Assembly (NCBI GenBank): GCA_900542555.1
Contig: UQNU01000042.1
Coordinates: forward strand, 1-20,882
Length of the DNA: 20,882 bases
From: an uncultured Collinsella sp.
Lineage (GTDB): Bacteria > Actinomycetota > Coriobacteriia > Coriobacteriales > Coriobacteriaceae
Direction of reading: 5' to 3'
Part shown: positions 7,679 through 13,997 of the stretch, piece by piece
How positions within the stretch are numbered: the stretch's first letter is position 1
How the letters are laid out: every line of letters starts with the position of its first letter
The notes under the pieces: model-generated
The model's database searches: none
The model's input: the letters and a program-made list of their open reading frames with translations, nothing else
What the model was told of the DNA's origin: nothing
Position numbers and translations under genes: made by a program

Positions 7679-8074
7679 ATGCAAAAGCTCCTTGCGCAGA
7701 TCATGAAATTTGGCGTCGTCGGTGTCATTGCCACGGTTATCGACTTTGGCATTATGAATCTGCTCCACTACGGTCTGGGCCTCAACATCCTAATCGCCAA
7801 CACCAGCGGCTTTATCATCTCACTCATCTTTAACTACCTCGCAAGCATGAAGTACGTGTTTGCGCACAAGGAAGGCATGAGCCGCCGCCGCGAGTTCATC
7901 ATCTTTGTCGTGCTGTCCGTGATCGGTTTGGTGCTCAACGACGGCATCGTGCTGGCGCTCAACGCCGGCCTGGGACTCGAGGCCAATATCGCCAAGATCT
8001 GCGCCACCGCGCTTGTCATGGTCTACAACTTTGTGACCCGAAAAATCTTCCTGGAGGGCGACGAGACAAAATAG
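7679..8074 (+). CDS. GtrA family membrane protein (first copy)
   Basis: This is a 131-residue inner-membrane protein with four predicted helices at about 8-30, 36-58, 73-97 and 103-122. It starts with the GtrA signature (MKFGVVGVIATVIDFGIMNLL), and has NTSGFIISLIFNYL and SMKYVF before a basic loop (HKEGMSRRREF). GtrA proteins are thought to help move polyprenyl-linked sugars across the membrane for cell-wall, O-antigen or teichoic-acid glycosylation. The ATG at 7679 has AAGGCAGG in front of it; a TTG at 7616 in the same frame would add 21 residues but lies inside the hairpin. No glycosyltransferase partner is adjacent. The second copy lies 219 nt downstream and shares the KYVF-EGMSR-REF-IF-LSVIG-LND pattern. 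Confidence 0.88.
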   Translation: MQKLLAQIMKFGVVGVIATVIDFGIMNLLHYGLGLNILIANTSGFIISLIFNYLASMKYVFAHKEGMSRRREFIIFVVLSVIGLVLNDGIVLALNAGLGLEANIAKICATALVMVYNFVTRKIFLEGDETK

Positions 8075-8100
8075 CTCGAAACCCCTGCAGCATTACGGCG

Positions 8101-8140
8101 CCCACGGACGACGCGCACTCAGCGCAGTATCGTCCGTGGG
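8101..8140 (+). terminator. Strong hairpin after the first gtrA-like gene, possible terminator
   Basis: CCCACGGACGA (8101-8111) and TCGTCCGTGGG (8130-8140) form 11 perfect pairs, with a GCGC/GCGC pairing inside the loop. The downstream sequence (TGTCGCTCGTTTA) has only a weak T-run. It starts 26 nt after the stop codon. It may be a partial terminator or an mRNA 3'-end stabiliser. Confidence 0.55.
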
Positions 8141-8157
8141 TGTCGCTCGTTTACGGG

Positions 8158-8196
8158 CAAATTTTCAACGTTTGCGGATTAGCTCTTGAAAATTTG
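8158..8196. repeat. AT-rich 11-bp inverted repeat upstream of the second gtrA-like gene
   Basis: CAAATTTTCAA (8158-8168) is exactly complementary to TTGAAAATTTG (8186-8196) across a 17-nt spacer. It lies about 100 nt before the GTG start. The low-GC arms stand out against their surroundings. It could be an operator for a dimeric regulator or an RNA hairpin. Weak promoter-like hexamers follow (TTACGT 8227, TAAAGT 8250), which would put the repeat upstream of the promoter. Confidence 0.5.
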
Positions 8197-8293
8197 GCGA
8201 GTTCATATAGTTCTTGGCAAAGACCTTACGTTTCCCTTGTAAAAGCTCTAAAGTATCCTCTGCTCGATTCATCAACGCATTGGATGTGATTAC

Positions 8294-8701
8294 GTGCGCA
8301 AGGCGCTGGCACAACCTCATACCAAGCAGTTCCTCAAGTTTGCTGTCGTGGGTCTTATCTCCTTTGGCATCGACTGGGGCATGCTCATTGCGCTCGTCGA
8401 GCTGTTCCACCTCGACTTTTTGATGAGCACCACGGTTTCGTTTATCACGTCCGTCGTGGTCAACTACTGGCTCAGCATGAAGTACGTGTTCGACCATCGC
8501 GAGGGCATGAGCCGCAAGCGCGAGTTCACGATTTTCACCATCCTGTCGGTGATCGGTCTGGGCCTCAACGACCTGTACATGTTTGTGGGCGTCACGTTTT
8601 TGAGCATCGGCTACCAGGCCATGAAGGCCATCGCCACGTTCCTCGTCACCTGGTACAACTACTTCAGCCGCCGCTTCTTCCTCGAGGGCGCACGGTCGTA
8701 G
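8294..8701 (+). CDS. GtrA family membrane protein (second copy)
   Basis: This 135-residue protein has four predicted membrane helices and the same plan as the copy at 7679: KFAVVGLISFGIDWGMLI, then FITSVVVNYWLSMKYVF, a basic loop (DHREGMSRKREF), and a last helix ending YNYFSRRFFLEG. It probably flips or escorts a lipid-linked sugar, as the family is thought to do; the substrate is unknown. The start is a GTG at 8294 with only a weak GGATG binding site, so translation may be low or the start slightly different. A strong terminator follows. The two copies look like an old tandem duplication: they agree in the loop and helix 3 but differ elsewhere. Confidence 0.86.
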   Translation: MRKALAQPHTKQFLKFAVVGLISFGIDWGMLIALVELFHLDFLMSTTVSFITSVVVNYWLSMKYVFDHREGMSRKREFTIFTILSVIGLGLNDLYMFVGVTFLSIGYQAMKAIATFLVTWYNYFSRRFFLEGARS

Positions 8702-8727
8702 TCGATTCACTATTTGCTTGAATGTAT

Positions 8728-8765
8728 AACCGGTTGGAATTCCCGTTCCAACCGGTTTTTTTGTT
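8728..8765 (+). terminator. Rho-independent terminator after the second gtrA-like gene
   Basis: AACCGGTTGGAA (8728-8739) and TTCCAACCGGTT (8746-8757) form 12 perfect base pairs around a 6-nt loop. They run into seven consecutive T residues. This is the clearest terminator in the window and closes the fbp-gtrA-gtrA region. Confidence 0.95.
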
Positions 8766-8800
8766 TGCAGAGAGACCCGGCGACCCAGTCCCATTCGCAT

Positions 8801-8839
8801 GAAAAACGGGCGGTCCGGATGTTGGTCCGAACCGCCCGT
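8801..8839 (-). terminator. Rho-independent terminator of the DUF4430 operon
   Basis: Read on the minus strand, a 14-bp stem with one G-T pair (arms at 8826-8839 and 8806-8819, core ACGGGCGGT) closes a 6-nt loop. It is followed by a T-run, the complement of AAAAA at 8802-8806. It begins 22 nt after the stop codon of the small DUF4430 gene and sits back to back with the plus-strand terminator at 8728. Confidence 0.93.
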
Positions 8840-8861
8840 CTGGCGCGCTATGTCGGGGCCT

Positions 8862-9764
8862 CTAGCCCGTTACGTAATACCAAACAACGTCGTCGCCATT
8901 GGAGAGAACGTAGTTACTGCAGGCCGTCATGGGCGTTGTGCCGTTGACGGAGTACATCCAGCCGCTCGTGCCGCCGTACTGTTTCTCGGCCAAACCACCA
9001 ATCGCGGAGACATACGTACCGTACGACGAGCCATGTGCGTTGACAGAAAGGCCCAGCGCGCACAGGGCATCGTAGACGGTAGCGCCTTCGTTAAAGGTAA
9101 AGGTGCCACCAGAGGACACAGGATTGCCCACAGAGCTCGATGTGACCGAGACCGTCACCGTAACGTAGTTGGACTCCTGCGAGCCGCTCTGGCCGCCCGA
9201 GGAGGCGTTTCCACCATTAGAGGATGAGGCTCCATTAGACGACTGGCCACCGCCCGAAGAAGCACCACCAGACACCTTGGAAGTATCGCCGGCTCCCGTA
9301 TTCTGGGCAGCGGATTTATCGCCAGACTTCTTGCCGTCCTGGTCCTCGGACTTCTTGCTATCCGAGTTTTTGTCCGATTCCTTGTCCGAAGACTCGTAAT
9401 CATCCTTGGCGTCGTTCGAGCCCTTGGACTCATCTTTTGCAGCATCCGAAGATTTGGAATCCTTGGAACTGGCCTCGCCCGAAGCGGTAGACGAGCCAGA
9501 CCCATTGTCATCCTTGGAAACGACGCTCTCCCCCGTCACGGTCTGAATGATCCAGTCGATGGACCAGGCACCGCTTGTGGAAGGATGGACGAAACCCAGC
9601 GAGACGACGATCAGAATGGTGCATGCAGCAGTCAGAACGCCGAGGAGCGCCTTGCGACGAGAGGTGGACGCCGCCGAAGCGGCGCCCTTTTGCTTTGGAT
9701 CATCGAGCTGGATAAACGAGGAGTCGGGCTGTTGCCCGCTGGTCTCCTTGGGCTTATCGGGCAT
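8862..9764 (-). CDS. Membrane-anchored protein with one DUF4430 (transcobalamin-like) domain
   Basis: This is a 300-residue extracytoplasmic protein. A charged cytoplasmic start is followed by one hydrophobic helix at about 39-59 (signal anchor or signal peptide). Residues 82-200 are a long low-complexity spacer of S, D, K, G and N, suited to crossing a thick Gram-positive wall. The C-terminal 80 residues (about 218-298) form the DUF4430 domain: TFTFNEGATVYDAL, then SGWMYSVNG and DDVVWYYV. The same fold forms the C-terminal half of animal transcobalamin and intrinsic factor, so corrinoid binding is inferred. The ATG at 9764 follows AAGGGTGA and overlaps the upstream gene by 11 nt, implying translational coupling and shared control by the cobalamin riboswitch. 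It might bind another small ligand; the family is poorly characterised. Confidence 0.85.
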   Translation of the reverse strand: MPDKPKETSGQQPDSSFIQLDDPKQKGAASAASTSRRKALLGVLTAACTILIVVSLGFVHPSTSGAWSIDWIIQTVTGESVVSKDDNGSGSSTASGEASSKDSKSSDAAKDESKGSNDAKDDYESSDKESDKNSDSKKSEDQDGKKSGDKSAAQNTGAGDTSKVSGGASSGGGQSSNGASSSNGGNASSGGQSGSQESNYVTVTVSVTSSSVGNPVSSGGTFTFNEGATVYDALCALGLSVNAHGSSYGTYVSAIGGLAEKQYGGTSGWMYSVNGTTPMTACSNYVLSNGDDVVWYYVTG

Positions 9765-12700
9765 TACCGTCACCCTTGCCGCGCTTGGTCAGCACGAAGA
9801 CGGCGATGAGCGCGAGGCCAATCACGCCGGCGGCGATGCCAACGATGGCGAGCGGATTGGTGCCAGTCTCCTGCTCGGAAGCACTAGAGGACTTCTTAGC
9901 AGTGGTCGTGGAAACAGCACCCGTATCGGCCTTGGAATCGGACTTCTTGTCGGACTTGCCGTCCTTCCTGTCAGACTTCTTGTCAGACTTCTTCTCGTCC
10001 TTCTTATCGGACTTATCGGAGTCCTTCTTGTTGGGCTTGTTGTCCTTGGCCTCGGTCTTGGTCGACACCGTCGTCTTGGTCATCGGCTTATGACCCGGAG
10101 CGACAGCGCCGCCAGCCTGCTGGCCCTTCGTGCCGGAGCCGGAACCCGTGCCCGTGCCAGCGCCAGCACCGGAACCGTTGCCAGCGCCACCATTGCCGCC
10201 ATTGGAGCCAGAACCGCCATTGCCGCCAGGGTTAACAGCATTCTTGGTCCACTTGGCATACAGCGTCAGATCGGCCGTCACCGGCGTACTGAAGTCATAC
10301 GCCTGCGTGCAAGCCTCATCGGTGAACCAACCGCCGAAAGTGTAGCCATCGCGCGTCGGATCGGCTGGCTTGACCAGCTTGCCGTCGGCCGTAGCAACAA
10401 ACTTAGTGTCGCAAGCAGACCCGCCGTTGGAATTAAAGGCAACCGTCCAAGACTCAACGGCCCCGAGCTTGAACAGCGTGCCCGAATCATTGATGTAGTA
10501 CAGGCTGCCAGATGCATCGGCAATGACCGGAGAGTCACAGTACTGGTAATGGCCAGCCGCATCATAAATCTGCGTCGCCTCTGCATCACCGAGCGTATAG
10601 CGATACACGCCACCACCAGCTGAGTAGTTGACGTAATCCTTGCTATCCGCGCTGTTAACGGTGAAGTACACATAGGTCTTGCCGCCCTGAACACTCACCA
10701 GCGGAGTAGCAGCAATACCGTTGAGGCCAGCCGGCAGCGCCTTGCCGTCGGCAGCAGCGACCATCGTGGTCTTACCCGTCTTCAGGTTATAGAGAACCAG
10801 AGCAGAGCCCGTAGCCGTCTGTCCGCCGACAATCAGATTGTCACCAAACACCGCAGGGGCGCTCAGATTATTCGTAAGGCCCAGATCAACCGTCTTCTGT
10901 GCACTCAGCACACCCTTCGCCGAAAGCGAAATCACATGGAGCTTTCCGTCGTGCGTCATCTGATAGAAGGTCGAACCATTGGACGGATCGGCAATGCAAT
11001 CGGCATTTGCGACAGCGCCGAGCTCCATGGTCGAAACGACATCGCCCGTCGTCTTATCAATGCACTTAAGCGTACCCGCGCTCGTAGGAACGATGGCATA
11101 CTTATCCGTCAAAGCCGCACCAGTCCAGTAATAACCCTCGGAAGCGTCAATGTTCTGCCAAGAAACTTCGCCCGTGGCAATCTTAATGCGCATAAAGGAG
11201 CCGTTGCCGTAGGTCGCGTTGTAATTCTCGTCATACGAAATATCGACCGAGCCTACATAGACGTACTCGCCGTCCGAAACGACGGTGCAGGAGCTCTGCG
11301 TCAAGTCCGTCAAACCAGGCGACAGCCACTTGCAGATCAGCTTGTCTGCAGTAATCGCCTGGACCGCACCGCCGTTGAGCGGAACGATGATAAGGCCATT
11401 GGTATAGATCGGACGAGAGGTATAGCTCACCTTAGAGGCAAGCGGCGCAGAGGCAACCTTTTTGCCCGTGGACGAATCGATCTTAATGAGCTCGTTCTCG
11501 GTCGCGATGTACACAAAGCCGTTAGCAATGACAGGCTCGCTGCAGTTGGCATACTGCTGACCAGACTCGGCCTTCCAATCGAAGGCCCACTTAAGACCGG
11601 CGGCCTGCGCAGGCGTCTTGGCATCCGTTACGGTCGAACCGTTGCCACTGTTGCCGTAGCCGGCCCACTCGGCATCCCAATCAGGAGTCGTCGCACCCGG
11701 GTCCACGACAATCTTGTCGGGATCGGGCATGGCCGAATCGTCGGTGGTATAGGCAAGTGTGACCTTATCGCCGCTCTTGAGCGTAATCTGATTAGCGCAG
11801 AGTAAGGAGGGCTCTCCATTGATATACAGGTGCCAATATTTGTTGGTCGCACCATCCCAACCATACGGCTTGTGATCGAACGGCGAAGTAATGGAATTCA
11901 GGAACCAGTACTCACCACTCTGGGAGCCGTTGTACGCAACGCCCTTGGCCTTCAGAACTGCCTCAATAAGGTTCTGGGCCGTGGAGCCTTCGGGCAGAGA
12001 AACATTGCTTGCCGTGCCCCAACGCGTATTGTTCCCGTTGACATCGGGACCGATAACATCGGCGGATCCAAGCACCTGACCGGGGAGAGCATCGGCGTCA
12101 GCACCATACATAAAGGTGACGGCGTCACCCTCCTGGAGCTTGTAGGCACCGGCGCCAACGTCGGCGAACTTGCCATTGTCGTAGAAGCGCCAATAGCTCT
12201 TGGTCGCAGTATCCCAGCCATAGGACTTACCATCAAACGGCGAAGTAATGCCGTTGAGGAACCAGCCCCAAGACGATTCGCCAGCATCGAGAGTAAGGCC
12301 GGTCTGCTCAAGGAGATCCTTGGCAGTAGAGCCTGCCTTGAGACTCGTCTGGCCCGTCGAAGCCCAAATCTGCTGCTTGCCGTCCTTGTCCTTACCAAGC
12401 ACCTGAACGGAAGCATGGACAGAATCGGACGGCAGCTGGTCGCCCCAGCCACCGTAGAACCACGTGACGGTATCGCCAACATGGATGGTGACATTGTCCG
12501 CCGTATAGTCACTCGACTTGCCGTTGATGAACAGCTGCCAATAGGTCGAATAATCTTGGGGCGTACCCAGTTCAACACCGTTGTACTTAAGGCTCAGAAT
12601 GAAGGAGCCCGCAGCAACGGCGTCAATATCATTCGCCTTGAGCGCGACCTTCGTAAGGTCAAGCGCGCTCGAACCGGACGTCACCACATACTGCGCGTTG

Positions 12701-13566
12701 TCGACCCAGGTCTGAGTCTTGCCCTGAGCATCGCGACCAATGACGGTCACATTTGCGGCAACCTGGTCCTTAACGACAGGGGACGCGCTACCAGCCGTAT
12801 AGGCAAACTCAATCTTCTGCCCCTGGGTGAGCTTGACGCTGCTCGCGCCAACCGAAGAAGACGCGCCGTCGACGAACAGCTGCCAGTAGGCATAAGTCGC
12901 CGGATCGAAGGCAAGCGTGCGGCCATCGCTCGGGGATGTGATGCTTTCGAGGTAGAAACCGTATGCCGTGTTCGGTTCGTACTTCGCCTTGAAGCCCGTC
13001 TTCTCCTGCAGCTTAATGAAGGCATCCGCAGCCGTCGCGCCCTCGTCGAGCTTGAGCTGCGTAGGTGCCACCCAGGTCTGAGCCTTGCCGTCAGCATCGG
13101 TGCCAATAATAGAGAACGAGACCTCGACCTGCTTCTTGGCGACATCGCCGGTTTCTGTCGGGTTCTCTGTCTGAACGGCAGCCGCGGCGGCAGATCCCGC
13201 TTGGCCAGCGGATGCCGTCGAAGACTGCTCGCTCGTGGCAGGGCTCTCCCCCGTCGCCGAGCCTTCGTCGCCAGTTGCTGCCTCTGTTATGGCTGCACTA
13301 GCTGCAGGCGCGCCCTCGGAATCCGAAACCTCGGCACCGCTCTGCTCAGCGGTACCGCCCGCAAGCGCTGCGTCCTCGCCCGGCGTCGCAGTCTGAGCCA
13401 CAGCATCGGCAATGCCCTCGGCGCCCTCGGCCCACAGCTGAGACGGCGTGGTGCTAAAGGCCATCGCGAAGGCCAGGAATGCCACCAGGCCGCGCTTGGC
13501 TACGCCGCGCGCAATTGCGCCACGGCGATGCGAGACGCGCTGGCGCTCGTCCACAAACATATCCAT
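9754..13566 (-). CDS. Large surface protein: four DUF4430 domains, beta-propeller, InlB-type repeat, C-terminal anchor
   Basis: This 1270-residue exported protein has a signal peptide (about 21-46, ending QLWA), then an A/S/T/E-rich spacer to 145. Four DUF4430-like domains follow at about 147-257, 270-372, 383-488 and 499-607. Each carries the family's YW-x-aromatic-x-x-NG core: YWQLFVDG, YWQLFING, YWRFYDNG, YWHLYING. A PQQ-like beta-propeller spans about 657-1039 (repeats such as GFVYIATENELIKIDSSTGK). An InlB B-type repeat at 1040-1106 (GYTFGGWFTDEA) precedes a G/S/N then K/D/S linker and one membrane helix (1238-1260) with a basic tail. No LPxTG is present; only ETG precedes the helix. ATG 13566 lies close behind AGGAGA. 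ATG 13647, with AAGGAAG, would add 27 residues. The riboswitch upstream and the folds suggest corrinoid capture at the cell surface. Confidence 0.87.
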   Translation of the reverse strand: MDMFVDERQRVSHRRGAIARGVAKRGLVAFLAFAMAFSTTPSQLWAEGAEGIADAVAQTATPGEDAALAGGTAEQSGAEVSDSEGAPAASAAITEAATGDEGSATGESPATSEQSSTASAGQAGSAAAAAVQTENPTETGDVAKKQVEVSFSIIGTDADGKAQTWVAPTQLKLDEGATAADAFIKLQEKTGFKAKYEPNTAYGFYLESITSPSDGRTLAFDPATYAYWQLFVDGASSSVGASSVKLTQGQKIEFAYTAGSASPVVKDQVAANVTVIGRDAQGKTQTWVDNAQYVVTSGSSALDLTKVALKANDIDAVAAGSFILSLKYNGVELGTPQDYSTYWQLFINGKSSDYTADNVTIHVGDTVTWFYGGWGDQLPSDSVHASVQVLGKDKDGKQQIWASTGQTSLKAGSTAKDLLEQTGLTLDAGESSWGWFLNGITSPFDGKSYGWDTATKSYWRFYDNGKFADVGAGAYKLQEGDAVTFMYGADADALPGQVLGSADVIGPDVNGNNTRWGTASNVSLPEGSTAQNLIEAVLKAKGVAYNGSQSGEYWFLNSITSPFDHKPYGWDGATNKYWHLYINGEPSLLCANQITLKSGDKVTLAYTTDDSAMPDPDKIVVDPGATTPDWDAEWAGYGNSGNGSTVTDAKTPAQAAGLKWAFDWKAESGQQYANCSEPVIANGFVYIATENELIKIDSSTGKKVASAPLASKVSYTSRPIYTNGLIIVPLNGGAVQAITADKLICKWLSPGLTDLTQSSCTVVSDGEYVYVGSVDISYDENYNATYGNGSFMRIKIATGEVSWQNIDASEGYYWTGAALTDKYAIVPTSAGTLKCIDKTTGDVVSTMELGAVANADCIADPSNGSTFYQMTHDGKLHVISLSAKGVLSAQKTVDLGLTNNLSAPAVFGDNLIVGGQTATGSALVLYNLKTGKTTMVAAADGKALPAGLNGIAATPLVSVQGGKTYVYFTVNSADSKDYVNYSAGGGVYRYTLGDAEATQIYDAAGHYQYCDSPVIADASGSLYYINDSGTLFKLGAVESWTVAFNSNGGSACDTKFVATADGKLVKPADPTRDGYTFGGWFTDEACTQAYDFSTPVTADLTLYAKWTKNAVNPGGNGGSGSNGGNGGAGNGSGAGAGTGTGSGSGTKGQQAGGAVAPGHKPMTKTTVSTKTEAKDNKPNKKDSDKSDKKDEKKSDKKSDRKDGKSDKKSDSKADTGAVSTTTAKKSSSASEQETGTNPLAIVGIAAGVIGLALIAVFVLTKRGKGDGNAR
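9931..10031 (-). repeat. Low-complexity Lys/Asp/Ser repeat coding region
   Basis: This stretch of the large surface gene encodes tandem SDKK-type units (residues about 1180-1212), giving imperfect DNA repeats around GACTTCTTGTC. A similar K/D/S-rich stretch occurs in the small neighbour (about 9315-9476). Such repeats can change length between strains and can be mis-assembled from short reads. Confidence 0.7.
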
Positions 13567-13739
13567 TTGTCTCCTACTGTCTGTACTTGGAGCGTTGCCT
13601 TGAGGCTGCCCCACGTCATCGCGCATGTTGCGCTCGAGTTCCCCCATCGGGGTCTTCCTTCCCTCCAGAGCCCTATGCACACCGGCGGCATACGCCGCGG
13701 CAACGTGCAAGATGGGAGGCGATCCGACTTAACCTTAAC

Positions 13740-13885
13740 GGCTCAGGCGCGCCGTCCGATCTGCGACGCGAACATCCCGAGCCAAGAGGAATTACGGTTA
13801 CTGGTACAGCCGGGGACTTGCACCCCGATTCTCCCAAACGCGCAGGAAAACCGCGCATTCGTGCGTCTCCGCACCACCATCTAGG
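13740..13885 (-). ncRNA. Cobalamin riboswitch
   Basis: On the minus strand, GGGAGAAT (13828-13835) is followed by a CGGGG-loop-CCCCG hairpin with loop TGCAAGT. Then come GGCTGTACCAGTAACCG and, further down, GGCTCGGGATGTTCGCGT (13767-13784). These match in order the cobalamin riboswitch core as in E. coli btuB: GGGAAT, the P4 hairpin with a GTGCRAR loop, the CTG-CAGCGGTAA-like segment, and the B12 box. A GC-rich stem (GCGCGG/CTGCGC) precedes the core as P3. The element sits in the 5' leader of the DUF4430 operon, so adenosyl- or methylcobalamin should repress those genes. The expression platform is unclear: a GCGGC-GTAT-GCCGC hairpin at about 13690-13703 lies between the aptamer and the binding sites. 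Confidence 0.85.
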
Positions 13886-13905
13886 CCATCGATTATTACC
13901 GTCAA
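13878..13905 (-). promoter_or_regulatory. Putative promoter of the DUF4430 operon
   Basis: Read on the minus strand, TTGACG (13905-13900) and TAGATG (13883-13878) are 16 nt apart. The -35 is good and the -10 is moderate. The predicted start, near 13871, lies at the beginning of the cobalamin riboswitch, which is where it should be. Confidence 0.5.
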
Positions 13906-13916
13906 AATGGTATCAC

Positions 13917-13946
13917 GCAAAAGGGCCTCGCACGCAGGCGAAGCCC
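13917..13946 (-). terminator. Rho-independent terminator after the AarF-type kinase gene
   Basis: On the minus strand GGGCTTCGC (13946-13938) pairs with GCGAGGCCC (13931-13923), nine pairs including one G-T, around a 6-nt loop, followed by TTTTGCG. It lies about 50 nt after the kinase stop codon and separates that unit from the DUF4430 operon promoter. Confidence 0.8.
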
Positions 13947-13997
13947 ATGGTAAAAGCTATTGTTTGCGATAGGAAAATGCGGTGACGATCGCAGACT

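Noticed and set aside
9931..10031. CRISPR-like repeats
   Set aside because: The short imperfect repeats encode an in-frame K/D/S linker, with no spacers of constant length.
11830..13884. A long open frame on the plus strand opposite the large DUF4430 gene (684 codons)
   Set aside because: It is the antisense shadow of a high-GC coding region; it has no binding site or recognisable domain, and the minus strand encodes clear conserved domains. The same holds for long antisense frames at 1744-2814, 9547-10623, 14619-15398 and 16466-17824.
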